DNA of 64,000 nucleotides from Algibacillus agarilyticus (GCF_003286125.1 NZ_QMED01000007.1:1-64000); one strand, 5' to 3'. Shown: positions 8,667-19,802, numbered from the stretch's first letter. A program made the numbers and translations. Notes: generated from the sequence alone by a model not told the origin.

Positions 8667-9851
8667 TTATGCGCGTACAACAAAGCCTTTTAGGTAATAA
8701 CCTTCAGGATAAGCTAACCCAATAGGGTGATCTTTTGCTTGGCCTAGTTTTTCGATGAAAATGCCATTGCGATTAGCATCAAGCGCCGCATCAGCAATTA
8801 TTTTTTGAAACAATGATTCTTCCATTAAGCCAGAACACGAGAAAGAAAGTAACGTGCCACCTTCGTTTAATAACTGAAAAGCTAACATGTTTATATCTTT
8901 ATAACCGCGACACGCACCTTTAAGTTGATGTTTGTTTTCAACAAATTTAGGTGGATCAAGAATGATAGTATCGAATTTACGACCTTCTTCTTTATATTGT
9001 CTTAACAGTTTGAAAACATCTGCTTTGACAAATTCGGTTTCTTTTTCATCAAAGCCATTTAAAGTATGATTTTGTCGAGCTAAAGCAATCGCATTGGCTG
9101 AAATATCGACATTGGTAATGCTTTTAGCACCCGCTTGTTTGGCATATAAACTAAATGCGCCAGTGTAACTAAAGCAATTTAAAACGGTTTTGCCTTGACA
9201 GTATTTACGGGTCGCATAACGGCTATCACGTTGATCTAAATAAAAACCTGTTTTGTGACCTTGCTCTATATCAAGCTCTATTTTTAAGCCATGTTCGGTT
9301 ATCACCACTTTTGTGCTTTCTTGTGGATTTGCTAACCAACCTTTTATCGGGTGTAAGCCTTCTTTTTTACGCACATCAACATCTGATCGCTCAAAAATAG
9401 GCGCATTGGGAAATACGTTTAAAAGCGCCGTTACGATATTGGCTTTGTGAAATTCAGCCCCCGCAGATAAAAACTGTGCCACGATAGTGCCCGCATAGTA
9501 ATCAATGGTGACGCCGGGTAAACCGTCTGATTCGGCTGCGATTAAGCGATATGCATCACTTTCGTCTGCGATAATATCTAAACGGGTTTTTAATGCTTTT
9601 GTTATTTTTTGCTCAAAGAAATCAGCATCAATTGTGTCTTTAGCATTAAAACTCCATGCTCTTGCTGTAATTTGCGAATCTGGCGAATAAGCGGCTAAAC
9701 ACAAAAAATTATTTTTGTTATTGACGACTTCAACCGTTTCACCGCGCTCGGGTTTGCCTTGTATTTCTTTTATTGCGCGTGAAAACACCCAAGGGTGCTT
9801 TCTAATTAATGATTTGTCTCTGCCTGGGTTTAAAACAATGCGTGCTGTCAT
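8667..9851 (-). CDS. rlmI: 23S rRNA m5C1962 methyltransferase RlmI
   Basis: An S-adenosylmethionine-dependent enzyme methylating cytosine 1962 of 23S rRNA. Starting at ATG 9851 the protein has 394 residues, close to E. coli RlmI (396), and begins [15 protein letters not shown], matching the family's start. An in-frame codon at 9926 would add 25 unrelated residues and is not used here. An N-terminal PUA domain (about 1-80) is followed by the Rossmann methyltransferase with the SAM motif [13 protein letters not shown]. The catalytic motifs are DPPKF and the Cys in SFSCSG. Upstream of sbcB on the same strand. Confidence 0.93.
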   Translation of the reverse strand: MTARIVLNPGRDKSLIRKHPWVFSRAIKEIQGKPERGETVEVVNNKNNFLCLAAYSPDSQITARAWSFNAKDTIDADFFEQKITKALKTRLDIIADESDAYRLIAAESDGLPGVTIDYYAGTIVAQFLSAGAEFHKANIVTALLNVFPNAPIFERSDVDVRKKEGLHPIKGWLANPQESTKVVITEHGLKIELDIEQGHKTGFYLDQRDSRYATRKYCQGKTVLNCFSYTGAFSLYAKQAGAKSITNVDISANAIALARQNHTLNGFDEKETEFVKADVFKLLRQYKEEGRKFDTIILDPPKFVENKHQLKGACRGYKDINMLAFQLLNEGGTLLSFSCSGLMEESLFQKIIADAALDANRNGIFIEKLGQAKDHPIGLAYPEGYYLKGFVVRA

Positions 9852-10124
9852 GGTGGTCTCGATAGATGCGTTTAATGAGGCGAATTGTACGGAGTGTGCA
9901 TCTGCTGTGCAATCTAATTTAGACAATCAATTTTAGGTGTGTCGTCTTAACGAATATTAATGCTGCTTGGTCGTATTTTGAGGTTGTTATACGCATTTTC
10001 ATCGTAAAAATGTCGGTATCTGTTAAATAGTTGGGGTCAATAATTGCTTTCTTTTGCCTATTTTGTTCAAATTGGGGCAAAATTAGAACCACCTTTTTTG
10101 TGGCTTGAAATAAAGCGAAGTTAA

Positions 10125-11249
<1,125 letters not shown>

Positions 11250-11265
11250 ACGTAACAATTTGCTA

Positions 11266-11293
11266 GCATAAAGCTTGATAATAAGCTTTATGC
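11266..11293. repeat. Perfect 11-bp hairpin between tgt and yajC
   Basis: GCATAAAGCTT faces AAGCTTTATGC around GATAAT, beginning 16 bases after the tgt stop. It is followed by CCCAACG, not a T-run, so it is more likely an mRNA processing or stabilising structure than a strong terminator. Confidence 0.7.
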
Positions 11294-11373
11294 CCCAACG
11301 TATAGCCCACTAGCGCAATTTAATGCGCAAAACGCTAACAATAAAATTATAAATATATTAAGAGGATTTTTTG

Positions 11374-11709
11374 ATGGATTTCTTTATTGCTTCGGCTTAC
11401 GCCAATGATGCTGCTTCACCACAAGGTGGAAGTTTTATGAGCCTAGCTATGTTAGGTATTATGGTTTTAATCTTTTATTTTTTACTTTATCGCCCACAAG
11501 CTAAGCGTGTAAAAGAGCATAAAAACCTAGTTTCATCGCTTTCAAAAGGTGATGAGGTACTAACGCAAGGCGGATTATTAGGTAAAATTACTAAAGTAAC
11601 TGAAGAGAAAGATTTTGTTCAAGTTTCTTTTAGTGAAAACGTAGAAGTGGCTGTACAAAAAGCGGCAATTACGGCTGTTTTACCGAAAGGCACTATCAAG
11701 TCAATCTAA
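11374..11709 (+). CDS. yajC: Preprotein translocase accessory subunit YajC
   Basis: A small membrane protein of the SecDF-YajC complex that assists SecYEG. It has 111 residues with a single transmembrane helix (about 22-42, LAMLGIMVLIFYFLLYRPQ) and a cytoplasmic C-terminal domain with the family motif GDEVLTQGGLLGKI. The start is ATG 11374, seven bases after AGAGGA; the in-frame TTG just before it is unnecessary. It is followed 12 bases later by secD and forms an operon with secD and secF that ends at a terminator at 14563. Confidence 0.97.
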   Translation: MDFFIASAYANDAASPQGGSFMSLAMLGIMVLIFYFLLYRPQAKRVKEHKNLVSSLSKGDEVLTQGGLLGKITKVTEEKDFVQVSFSENVEVAVQKAAITAVLPKGTIKSI

Positions 11710-11721
11710 AAGGCGACTCTT

Positions 11722-13575
11722 GTGTTAAATAAATACCCTTTATGGAAGTACATCATGCTGATTATGATAATCGGCGTGGGTTTTTTGTTTGCGTTGCCTA
11801 ATTTGTATGGTGAAGACCCTGCTTTGCAAATTTCGGGGTTACGCGGCGCTGAATTAGAATTGGCTGATCTAGATCGAATTAAAGGCGAACTAGACACAAA
11901 TAGCATTAAGTATCAATCGGCTGCAATTGTTAATAATCAAGTTGAAGTGCGATTTTATGATACTGAGGCACAATTAACCAGTAAAAAAGCGTTAAACCAT
12001 TCATTTGGTGAAGACTACGTTATTGCTCTTAATTTATCGCCCGCCACGCCAACATGGTTATCTGATTTAAACGCTAATCCGATGAAATTAGGCTTGGATT
12101 TACGGGGTGGTGTTCACTTCTTGATGGAAGTCGACATGAGTGCGCCACTCAAGAAATTCGTCGAAGAGACCGTTTCTGGTTTTCGTATGGATTTACGCGA
12201 GGCTAAAATTCGTTATCGCAGAGTGAGCGAAGTTAAAAATGGTGCACAGGTGGAGTTTAAATCAGAAGAAGATTTAGATAATGCCGCCCGTATTTTGAAA
12301 AAGAAATATGCTGATATCACATTCAAAGATTCGACAGATGAAGGCTTTATTTTAGTTGGCACATTAGGTGAACTAAAAATTAAAGAAATCAAAGAAAATG
12401 CATTACAAAAAAACATTACGATCATTCGTAATCGTGTAAATGCAATTGGTGTTGCAGAGCCTGTTGTTATGCGTCAAGGCGCAGAACGAATTGTTGTTGA
12501 ATTACCGGGTGTACAAGATACAGCGCTTGCTAAGTCAATCTTAGGCGCGACGGCAACGCTTGAATTTAGACTGGTTGATCAAGAAAACGATGTTCGTTCT
12601 GCTGCCAATGGTCGTGTGCCGGCGGGGAGTGAATTATTTTATCGCCAAGATTCGGGGCAGCCAGTATTGGTTAAGCGCCGTGTCATGTTAACGGGTGATC
12701 ATATTATTAACGCATCTTCTAGCTTTGATGAATATGGCAGCCCACAAGTTAACATCGATCTTGATTCTAAAGGCGGTAGTATTTTCTCTAATGCAACTAA
12801 AGGTGCTATTGGTAAGCCAATGGCCACGTTGTTTATTGAATATAAGCCAACAGGTAAACGTGATCATGATGGTAACCCTGTGTTTAAGAAAAACATTGAG
12901 GTTATTAATGTTGCGACTATTCAAGCGCGTTTAGGTCGCTCATTCCGTACAACTGGATTAGGTTCACCTCAAGAAGCACAAAACTTGGCTTTATTACTTA
13001 AAGCGGGTGCTTTGATTGCGCCTATCCAAATTGTGGAAGAGCGCACGGTAGGGCCAAGCTTAGGTCAAGAGAATATCGACTTAGGTATGCAAGCTATCAT
13101 GTGGGGGTTTGTTTTAGTCTTGTTCTTTATGGCTATTTGGTACAAAGGTTTTGGTTTAGTAGCCAACTTAGCACTAGCCCTAAACTTAGTTTTGATTGTT
13201 GGGGTCATGTCGATGATTCCAGGTGCCACATTAACCTTGCCCGGTATGGCGGGTATCGTGTTAACCGTGGGGATGGCTGTTGATGCTAATGTGCTGATAT
13301 TTGAGCGTATTCGAGAAGAATTACGTGACGGTAAGGGGCCACAGCAAGCCATTCATCAAGGTTATGATAGTGCATTTTCGACTATTGCTGATGCTAATAT
13401 TACGACCTTTATTGCGGCTGTTATATTGTTTGCCATTGGTGCAGGACCGATCAAAGGCTTTGCGGTTACGTTAGCGATTGGTATTGCAACATCGATGTTT
13501 ACTGCGATCGTGGGTACACGTGCGGTTATCAATTTAGTATACGGCGGACGTCGTGTTAAAAACTTATCGATATAA
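11722..13575 (+). CDS. secD: Protein translocase subunit SecD
   Basis: An RND-family subunit that uses the proton gradient to help pull secreted proteins through SecYEG on the periplasmic side. It has 617 residues (E. coli 615). TM1 is near the N-terminus ([21 protein letters not shown]), followed by the large periplasmic P1 region with [20 protein letters not shown] and by five C-terminal membrane helices. The last part carries [17 protein letters not shown], whose Asp is needed for proton flow. The start is GTG, placed by homology and by AAGG eight bases upstream. secF begins 12 bases after its stop. Confidence 0.97.
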   Translation: MLNKYPLWKYIMLIMIIGVGFLFALPNLYGEDPALQISGLRGAELELADLDRIKGELDTNSIKYQSAAIVNNQVEVRFYDTEAQLTSKKALNHSFGEDYVIALNLSPATPTWLSDLNANPMKLGLDLRGGVHFLMEVDMSAPLKKFVEETVSGFRMDLREAKIRYRRVSEVKNGAQVEFKSEEDLDNAARILKKKYADITFKDSTDEGFILVGTLGELKIKEIKENALQKNITIIRNRVNAIGVAEPVVMRQGAERIVVELPGVQDTALAKSILGATATLEFRLVDQENDVRSAANGRVPAGSELFYRQDSGQPVLVKRRVMLTGDHIINASSSFDEYGSPQVNIDLDSKGGSIFSNATKGAIGKPMATLFIEYKPTGKRDHDGNPVFKKNIEVINVATIQARLGRSFRTTGLGSPQEAQNLALLLKAGALIAPIQIVEERTVGPSLGQENIDLGMQAIMWGFVLVLFFMAIWYKGFGLVANLALALNLVLIVGVMSMIPGATLTLPGMAGIVLTVGMAVDANVLIFERIREELRDGKGPQQAIHQGYDSAFSTIADANITTFIAAVILFAIGAGPIKGFAVTLAIGIATSMFTAIVGTRAVINLVYGGRRVKNLSI

Positions 13576-13587
13576 TAGGGCTTAATT

Positions 13588-14532
13588 ATGTTTGCCATTC
13601 GTTTTAAAGAAACTATCGAATTTATGTCATATCGCAAAATTGCGATGATATTTTCGGGGTTACTTATTATTACTTCATTAGTCTCGTTGGGTGTTAACAA
13701 GCTAAATTTTGGTCTGGATTTTACCGGCGGAACGTTAATTGAAGTTGGCTTTGAACAGTCGGCTGATTTAAAAGCTATCCGCACGGTTTTAGACTCGAAT
13801 AATTACTCAGATGCCGTTGTTCAGCATTTTGGTTCAAGCTCTGAAGTGCTTATTCGGTTAGCGCCTCGTGATGGTGTTAAAGCCGTTGATATTAGCAATG
13901 ATGTTCTCAATGTTTTAGATAGTGCCGGACAAGGAAAAGCCGATATTCGCCGTGTTGAGTTTGTTGGCCCGAGCGTAGGAGAAGAGTTAACAGAGCAAGG
14001 CGGTTTAGCGATGTTAACGGCGTTGATCTGTATATTGATTTATGTCGCATTTCGTTTTGAATGGCGCTTTGCGTTAGGGTCGGTATCGGCACTTGCGCAT
14101 GATGTTATTCTGACTTTAGGTTTATTCTCGGTGTTAAACATTGAATTTGATTTAACGGTTTTAGCGGCAATATTAGCGGTTATTGGTTATTCGTTAAACG
14201 ATACGATTGTGGTATCGGATCGAATTCGTGAAAACTTTCGTCGTTTACGTAAGGGTGGACCAGAAGAAATTATCAATATTTCACTGACTCAAACGTTAAG
14301 CCGAACGATGATAACCTCTGTAACAACGATATTAGTATTACTGGCTTTGTTCTTTAAAGGTGGAGCTCTAATACATGGTTTTGCTACGGCGTTATTGTTT
14401 GGTGTTTTTGTGGGTACTTATTCTTCGGTTTATGTCGCCAGTACAATTGCATTAACGTTAGGCGTTAGTAAGGATGACTTAATTCCGACTGTTATTGAAA
14501 AAGAAGGCGCAGATCAAGACGCGATTGTTTAA
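13588..14532 (+). CDS. secF: Protein translocase subunit SecF
   Basis: Partner of SecD in the proton-driven accessory translocase. It has 314 residues (E. coli 323) and six predicted membrane helices. The conserved D1-like motif is LNFGLDFTGGTLIEV after TM1, and the RND motif is AAILAVIGYSLNDTIVVSDRIREN. It is the last gene of the yajC-secD-secF operon; a strong intrinsic terminator begins 30 bases after its stop. Confidence 0.97.
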   Translation: MFAIRFKETIEFMSYRKIAMIFSGLLIITSLVSLGVNKLNFGLDFTGGTLIEVGFEQSADLKAIRTVLDSNNYSDAVVQHFGSSSEVLIRLAPRDGVKAVDISNDVLNVLDSAGQGKADIRRVEFVGPSVGEELTEQGGLAMLTALICILIYVAFRFEWRFALGSVSALAHDVILTLGLFSVLNIEFDLTVLAAILAVIGYSLNDTIVVSDRIRENFRRLRKGGPEEIINISLTQTLSRTMITSVTTILVLLALFFKGGALIHGFATALLFGVFVGTYSSVYVASTIALTLGVSKDDLIPTVIEKEGADQDAIV

Positions 14533-14562
14533 TAGCGTATTGAGATAATAGTGCAAATAACT

Positions 14563-14592
14563 AAAGGCAATGCAATCGCATTGCTTTTTTTT
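14563..14592 (+). terminator. Intrinsic terminator of the sec operon
   Basis: GCAATGC faces GCATTGC around AATC, followed by eight T residues. It lies just downstream of secF on the plus strand. Confidence 0.9.
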
Positions 14593-14702
14593 ATTTTATG
14601 GCTAACGAGAGTTATAAGTCATTTAGGTTAAATTTGTGTAAACAACTAGATTTTTATACCTAAAGTGGCTAGTATAGCGCGCAAATTTTTAGGAGTATTA
14701 TA

Positions 14703-14825
14703 ATGTCACATCATGATGAAGAAGGTGAAAGCGTAACCGTCGTGCATTTGTTTATCGCGATTGCCGTACTAGGTTTACCTTTGCTTCCCGCTATTTTAAC
14801 GTGGTTTAATTTATTAGCTGCGTAG
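14703..14825 (+). CDS. 40-residue single-helix membrane peptide
   Basis: A short open reading frame, MSHHDEEGESVTVVHLFIAI at its N-terminus, with an acidic/histidine-rich head (residues 1-10) and a hydrophobic helix (about 13-33) containing GLPLLPAI. AGGAG is located seven bases before the ATG. Codon use is like the neighbours and the coding frame ends in TAG directly before the next gene's leader. It sits between the secF terminator and the receiver protein gene, 52 bases before the latter. I do not recognise a family; the reading as a real gene rests on the ribosome binding site and the clean hydrophobic profile. Confidence 0.65.
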   Translation: MSHHDEEGESVTVVHLFIAIAVLGLPLLPAILTWFNLLAA

Positions 14826-14877
14826 TTAATTTTTACACATTCACTTTTGCATAAGTAACATGAATTAAGGAAGAAAC

Positions 14878-15246
14878 ATGTTGATATTACTCGTCGATGA
14901 TAATGCCAAAATTAGGCATGATATTAAATTGAGCTTAACCTCTGATGGGCATGAAGTTATCTGTGCCGAAAATGGGTTAACAGCATGGTCACTTATGCAG
15001 AAGAATGAATTTGATTTTGTTATAACGGACCACATTATGCCTATTATGAACGGCATAACCCTTGTTGATAATATTCTACGAGCTGATAAATTAACAGCTA
15101 ATAAATTGGTTGTGCTTTCAACTAAAATTGATGCGGTTATTAAACATAAACTGGCCAAATATGGTGTCGCTTTAATGAGCAAACCAGTGAGTTATAACTC
15201 ACTTAAAAATAAATTAAACACAGAACAATCTTTGTCAGTCGCTTAA
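14878..15246 (+). CDS. Single-domain response regulator (receiver only)
   Basis: A 122-residue CheY-like receiver with no output domain. The acidic pocket is D7/D8, the phosphoacceptor is D51 in VITDHIMPIMNG, the switch residue is Ser81 or Thr82 in VVLST, and the conserved Lys is K102 in SKPV. All are present, so it should be phosphorylated. No histidine kinase is adjacent, so its partner is encoded elsewhere. GGAAG lies five bases before the ATG. It is between the 40-residue membrane peptide and apt. Whether it acts in chemotaxis, as in CheY-like orphan receivers, or in a phosphorelay cannot be told. Confidence 0.9.
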   Translation: MLILLVDDNAKIRHDIKLSLTSDGHEVICAENGLTAWSLMQKNEFDFVITDHIMPIMNGITLVDNILRADKLTANKLVVLSTKIDAVIKHKLAKYGVALMSKPVSYNSLKNKLNTEQSLSVA

Positions 15247-15322
15247 ATTATAAAGTGTACCTTGCATTTATTTGGTAATTTGCTTTAATGCGGGCATAAG
15301 ATATCAAATAAAAATAGCTAAA

Positions 15323-15868
15323 ATGAATCCTGAAATCCTCGCTAACATCAAATCAAGTATTACGACCATTCCTGATTACCCTAAAAAGGGGATCATGTTC
15401 AGAGACATCACCAGCTTAATTCAAGACAGCGAAGCCTTTAATCAAACGATAGATTGCTTCGTTGAGCATTATAAAGATCAAGGTTTTACCAAAGTACTTG
15501 GCGCTGAAGCTCGTGGTTTTATTTTTGGTGCGGCGATCGCTCATCGACTCAATATTGGTTTTATTCCTGCTCGTAAGCCACATAAGCTACCACGTGAAAC
15601 CATTAGTCGCTCATACCAATTAGAGTATGGTGATGACGCGTTACACATCCATAAAGATGCCCTTGACGCTAATGATAAAGTCTTGGTTGTAGATGATTTA
15701 ATTGCCACTGGCGGCACGATAACAGCTGCTATTGAGTTAGTACGAGAGTTAGGTGCCAGCACAACTGACGCGGCTTTTGTTATTGGTTTACCTGAGTTAG
15801 GCGGCCTTGAAAAATTAAGTGCACTTAATATGAATTCTTTTTGCCTAATCTCATTTGATGGTGAGTAA
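15323..15868 (+). CDS. apt: Adenine phosphoribosyltransferase
   Basis: Salvages adenine to AMP using PRPP. From ATG 15323 it has 181 residues (E. coli 183), starting [20 protein letters not shown]. The PRPP-binding motif [13 protein letters not shown] and the adenine-site segment [14 protein letters not shown] are intact. An in-frame TTG at 15272 would add 17 residues without homology and is not used. dnaX begins five bases after its stop, the normal apt-dnaX-ybaB-recR order. Confidence 0.96.
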   Translation: MNPEILANIKSSITTIPDYPKKGIMFRDITSLIQDSEAFNQTIDCFVEHYKDQGFTKVLGAEARGFIFGAAIAHRLNIGFIPARKPHKLPRETISRSYQLEYGDDALHIHKDALDANDKVLVVDDLIATGGTITAAIELVRELGASTTDAAFVIGLPELGGLEKLSALNMNSFCLISFDGE

Positions 15869-15873
15869 TTAAT

Positions 15874-18696
15874 ATGAGCTATCAAGTACTGGCCCGAAAG
15901 TGGCGTCCCCAAATATTTAGTGAACTGGTTGGACAATCTCACGTTGTTACGGCTTTATCTAATGCATTAACGAATGACAGACTCCATCACGCTTATCTTT
16001 TTACCGGTACTCGAGGAGTTGGTAAAACAACCATCGCTCGTATTTTTTCTAAAAGCTTAAACTGTGTTAATGGGGTTACTGCAGAGCCTTGTGGACAATG
16101 TCAAAATTGCTCATCAATTGAAGAAGGCCGTTTTGTTGATCTCGTTGAGGTTGATGCAGCATCGCGTACTAAGGTTGAAGATACACGCGAAATTTTGGAT
16201 AACGTGCAATATCGTCCTAGCCAAGGGCGTTATAAAGTTTATTTGATTGATGAAGTCCATATGTTGTCGCGCCACTCTTTTAATGCTTTGCTTAAAACGT
16301 TAGAAGAGCCACCGCCGCATGTGAAATTTTTATTGGCAACCACCGATCCACAAAAGTTACCCATTACGATCCTTTCACGTTGTTTACAATTTAGCTTAAA
16401 AGCTTTAACGCCTGAGCAAATTAATAAGCAGTTAGCACATGTATTAACGGCAGAATCATTACCTTTTGAAGCGGCTGCGCTTGATAAATTGTCGTTAGCG
16501 GCTAACGGCAGTATGCGAGATGCGTTGAGTTTAACTGACCAAGCGATAGCTCAAGGAAATGGCAAAGTCGGTGAGCAAATTGTACGCAGTATGTTAGGTA
16601 TGTTAGATGAGCAACATATTGCACAATTATTAACGGCTCTTGTTTCTGCTGATTTTGATGCGGTGATGAATGCGATTGATCAACTTTCGTTAGCGGCTGT
16701 CGAGCCTTCGCAAGCGCTTTTAGAATTAATTAATGCCTTACACCAAGTTGCACTTGTTCAAGTATTACCCAGTTATAAACGTTTAAACCCAGCACTGGCG
16801 ACTTTATTAACGGAATTATCTCAGCAATTATCAGCTGAGCAGATCCAGCTATATTACCAAATATTGCTTGATGGGCGTAAAGATTTACCTTATGCCGCTA
16901 ACCCGCGATCGGGTTTAGAAATGACGTTGTTACGTGTTTTATCTTTTGCACCGGTTAAAACAATTAACCCCGATGTGATCACCGCAGAAGTCACAGAAAA
17001 AAAAACTGAATTAAATAGAGAACTAAATACAGAGCTAAACACAAAATTAAAGACTGAAAGGTCAGCAAGTGATGTAAAAACGTCTAAACCTGACATTCAA
17101 GTTGATAATAATATTAGTGAAGGCGTGGTTGATAACGACGCCGATTCACTACAACATTCAGAATTGACTTCTGTTCACTCTGAACCTGAACCGCTTAACG
17201 TTACCGATTCATCTGTGAGTCATTCTGCTATTTCTGCTCTCGCTCCTGCCGAATCTATACAGAATGTGCCATCGGCAATAGGTGAGCAAGTTAAAGCACC
17301 TTCAGATTCGAGAACGACAAAACCGGAAGTTGAAACTGAATTACCGCGTACTTTAGAACCAGAACCAGAACAAAAAATAACAACGCCAACAGCTGCTCTT
17401 AACACAGCCGATACTGCCAATGTGCTGATGGACGTACATGAGCAGATGGGCTCTGTTTTTGCTTCGCAATTTGATGATCCTGGTTATGGTAATACGCATG
17501 AATCAGCAGAATATGATCCTGCAATGGATGCTGATTACCATGCGAACTCTATTGAAAATGAATTTCCGCCTTCAGAATTTGAACCGCTAATTGATGATGA
17601 ATATTTATCAGCCCAACAAGCGCAAATTGAATCTTTAGCCGCTAGTCAAGGATTTGACCAATCCGGTGTGGGTTCAGTTCAAAATGAACCTTCTGATATC
17701 GAACAATCAAATCATAAACCGCTACTGATTGATGAAAATGTAACCGCTGAAAGTTTAGATATTATGGGTGCGTTGCTAGGGATAAGAGCGCAAAAAAAAC
17801 AGTTAGCAGATAAACAAGAAACTGAAAACGCCAGTAATCGTAGCTTTAAAGATCAGGCTCCTAAACCGTCACCCTCGGTAACAAATGAAGCTCAGGCCGC
17901 TGATACAAAACCCGAACAAAATGACAGTGAATTGGGGTTGTCTTCGGTAGAGGAAAATCATATTGAGCAGGCCATCCAAGCGCCTGGGCAACCATTTAAT
18001 GATCCCAGTATCAACAACCAAGATGCTAACGCTATCAACTCAGACGCACATGAGCATGATAATGATGTGCCTTGGGTTGATGAGTTTTCTGGCGATATGT
18101 TTGCTGAATCAAGTGATGAGTTATCGACTTCCGATCCATTAAGTACCGAGCGCGAACCCGTTAATGAGCCTATCCCTGCTGCTGTGAATCATACGGCGAA
18201 TAGCCCCGTTGCACCAGAGATACAGCCGGGTATGACTAACGGCGCTTCGTTAGCCCCTTCACATTCGATTAATGATTTGTCATTACAAGAGAAGGTTCGA
18301 GGCGGTGTTATTAAGTCAGCCGAGGTTGATTTATGGGCCGAGGTTGTTGATAGTGCTGATTTAATTGGTTTACAGCGCCAGTTTGCTTTGCATTCTACTT
18401 TAGAGCAACAAGGTGATTTAGTTGTACTTTCTTTGCAAGCCGAGCATGCGCATCTTGATACTGAAAATAACCGACTGAAAATAACGGCTGCATTGCAAAA
18501 AGCACTGGGCCAACAAGTTGCTTTGCAAGTTAATATTGCTGACCGACCGCAAGTCACTCCGTTTAATATTCAAACTCATATTGATGTTGAACGACTTGAT
18601 TATGCCAAAGAATTAATATTGAGCGATGTAAACGTTCAAGCGTTACAAGAACACTTTAATGCTGAAATTGATCTTGAATCAATTAAAGCTATTTAA
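15874..18696 (+). CDS. dnaX: DNA polymerase III subunits gamma/tau
   Basis: The clamp-loader ATPase, which also (as tau) links polymerase cores to the helicase. Residues 1-360 form the AAA+ and collar domains: P-loop GTRGVGKT 45-52, zinc ligands C64, C73, C76 and C79, DEVH 126-129, SRC sensor 168-170. About 375-800 is a long acidic Ser/Glu/Asp-rich linker, and about 815-940 is the polymerase-binding domain. At 940 residues it is about 300 longer than E. coli tau (643), nearly all in the linker. Nine A residues at 16997-17005, codons 375-378, could give a gamma-type product: both other frames stop within three codons. It is followed by ybaB 27 bases later. Confidence 0.96.
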   Translation: MSYQVLARKWRPQIFSELVGQSHVVTALSNALTNDRLHHAYLFTGTRGVGKTTIARIFSKSLNCVNGVTAEPCGQCQNCSSIEEGRFVDLVEVDAASRTKVEDTREILDNVQYRPSQGRYKVYLIDEVHMLSRHSFNALLKTLEEPPPHVKFLLATTDPQKLPITILSRCLQFSLKALTPEQINKQLAHVLTAESLPFEAAALDKLSLAANGSMRDALSLTDQAIAQGNGKVGEQIVRSMLGMLDEQHIAQLLTALVSADFDAVMNAIDQLSLAAVEPSQALLELINALHQVALVQVLPSYKRLNPALATLLTELSQQLSAEQIQLYYQILLDGRKDLPYAANPRSGLEMTLLRVLSFAPVKTINPDVITAEVTEKKTELNRELNTELNTKLKTERSASDVKTSKPDIQVDNNISEGVVDNDADSLQHSELTSVHSEPEPLNVTDSSVSHSAISALAPAESIQNVPSAIGEQVKAPSDSRTTKPEVETELPRTLEPEPEQKITTPTAALNTADTANVLMDVHEQMGSVFASQFDDPGYGNTHESAEYDPAMDADYHANSIENEFPPSEFEPLIDDEYLSAQQAQIESLAASQGFDQSGVGSVQNEPSDIEQSNHKPLLIDENVTAESLDIMGALLGIRAQKKQLADKQETENASNRSFKDQAPKPSPSVTNEAQAADTKPEQNDSELGLSSVEENHIEQAIQAPGQPFNDPSINNQDANAINSDAHEHDNDVPWVDEFSGDMFAESSDELSTSDPLSTEREPVNEPIPAAVNHTANSPVAPEIQPGMTNGASLAPSHSINDLSLQEKVRGGVIKSAEVDLWAEVVDSADLIGLQRQFALHSTLEQQGDLVVLSLQAEHAHLDTENNRLKITAALQKALGQQVALQVNIADRPQVTPFNIQTHIDVERLDYAKELILSDVNVQALQEHFNAEIDLESIKAI
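16997..17005 (+). promoter_or_regulatory. A9 slippery run in dnaX, probable frameshift or slippage site
   Basis: In frame the run reads GAA AAA AAA ACT (E375-K-K-T) and contains the heptamer A AAA AAA. A -1 shift, or one extra A in the transcript, gives AAC then TGA, yielding a 378-residue product. Loss of one A gives CTG AAT TAA. The site lies just past the clamp-loader core, as expected for making gamma. I see neither a Shine-Dalgarno-like stimulator ten bases upstream nor a strong hairpin after it, so transcriptional slippage may be more likely than programmed ribosomal frameshifting. Confidence 0.65.
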
Positions 18697-18723
18697 TCTT
18701 AATAAATTGATATAGGTAAAAAT

Positions 18724-19050
18724 ATGTTTAAAGGCGGAATGGGTAACATGATGAAGCAGGCGCAACAAATGCAAGAGCGCATGCAAAAAATGCAAGAAGA
18801 AATTGCAAACATTGAAGTCACGGGCGAATCAGGCGCGGGTATGGTTAAAGTGTCTATGTTAGGTAACCATAACGTACGTCGCGTTGCTATTGACGAAAGC
18901 TTAATGCAAGACGATAAAGAGATGTTGGAAGATTTAATTGCAGCTGCAATTAATGATGCTGTTCGTCGTGTTGAGCAAACCAATAAAGAAAAAATGGCTG
19001 AAGTTACGGGGGGTATGCAATTACCGCCAGGCATGAAAATGCCATTCTAA
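18724..19050 (+). CDS. ybaB: Nucleoid-associated protein YbaB/EbfC
   Basis: A small dimeric DNA-binding protein, tweezer-like in known structures, influencing nucleoid organisation. Its 108 residues begin with a Gly/Met/Gln-rich helix (about 1-30, [19 protein letters not shown]), followed by the beta sheet region with [21 protein letters not shown]. The C-terminus is PPGMKMPF, as in the family. It sits between dnaX and recR and is followed by an intrinsic terminator at 19074, so recR, 106 bases further, probably has its own promoter or relies on readthrough. Confidence 0.96.
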   Translation: MFKGGMGNMMKQAQQMQERMQKMQEEIANIEVTGESGAGMVKVSMLGNHNVRRVAIDESLMQDDKEMLEDLIAAAINDAVRRVEQTNKEKMAEVTGGMQLPPGMKMPF

Positions 19051-19073
19051 TTTGGGTTTTATATTTGAATTAT

Positions 19074-19103
19074 AAAAAAGCCGATTTTATTATCGGCTTT
19101 TTT
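19074..19103. terminator. Intrinsic terminator after ybaB
   Basis: AAAAAAGCCGAT faces ATCGGCTTTTTT around a six-base loop: a GC-rich stem with a run of T on the plus strand, 23 bases after the ybaB stop. Confidence 0.88.
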
Positions 19104-19156
19104 ATGAGTTAATGCGCTTTGTATTATTCCCCCTAAAGTAAATAATTTGGATTTTT

Positions 19157-19756
19157 ATGTCGTTCCCTGTTTTATTAGAAGATTTGATCCGTTCATTAAA
19201 AGTATTACCCGGAGTTGGTGCAAAATCAGCTCAACGTATGGCGTTTGCGCTATTAGAAGGTGAGCGTTTAGGTGGAAAAAAACTAGCGAGTACGTTAACC
19301 AATGCAATCGCTGGCATTAAACATTGCCAATCATGCCGTAATTATACCGATGTTGAATTATGCGAGCTTTGCAGTAATCCTCGTCGTGTATTAAATGGAC
19401 AAATATGTGTCGTGGCAAACCCATCTGATGTTGCTGCGATTGAACAAACTGGACATTTTCAAGGCCGTTATTTTGTCTTGATGGGGTTATTATCACCTCT
19501 TGATGGTATTGGTCCGGAAGAGCTTGGTTTAGACAAGCTTAAACATTTGATGCAGGATGACACCAGCAATGAATTAATATTAGCGACAAACCCGACTGTT
19601 GAAGGCGAAGCTACTGCGCATTATATTGCTGAAATTGCCCAAACCTTAGGCCTGAAGGTAAGCCGAATTGCTCAAGGTGTACCGGTTGGCGGTGAGTTAG
19701 GTATGGTGGATGGTAAAACTTTAGGGCATGCGTTTTCAGGTCGAAAAATACTATAA
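19157..19756 (+). CDS. recR: Recombination protein RecR
   Basis: With RecF and RecO, loads RecA onto SSB-coated gaps. The 199 residues match the family (E. coli 201). Helix-hairpin-helix near the N-terminus ([17 protein letters not shown]), a zinc finger with CQSC...CELC (about 55-71), then a Toprim domain from about 80 with [15 protein letters not shown] and the acidic residues in EGEAT. The start is ATG, with no competing codon. Convergent with the SDR gene; a 10-bp hairpin lies between them. Confidence 0.96.
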   Translation: MSFPVLLEDLIRSLKVLPGVGAKSAQRMAFALLEGERLGGKKLASTLTNAIAGIKHCQSCRNYTDVELCELCSNPRRVLNGQICVVANPSDVAAIEQTGHFQGRYFVLMGLLSPLDGIGPEELGLDKLKHLMQDDTSNELILATNPTVEGEATAHYIAEIAQTLGLKVSRIAQGVPVGGELGMVDGKTLGHAFSGRKIL

Positions 19757-19802
19757 CGAAGTATAGAGCCGAAGCTTGTGTTTGGGGTGAAGCCGCAGTT
19801 GA

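Noticed and set aside
9852-9926. An upstream start for rlmI adding 25 residues
   Set aside because: The added residues have no counterpart in RlmI, and the ATG at 9851 matches the family N-terminus.
13362-13784. A 140-codon minus-strand frame across secD/secF
   Set aside because: It is the reverse-strand shadow of two well-supported genes whose motifs are intact.
16980-17060. A ribosomal frameshift stimulator (Shine-Dalgarno plus hairpin) around the dnaX A-run
   Set aside because: No purine-rich anti-ribosomal sequence about ten bases upstream and no stable stem downstream are visible, so only the slippery run itself is claimed.
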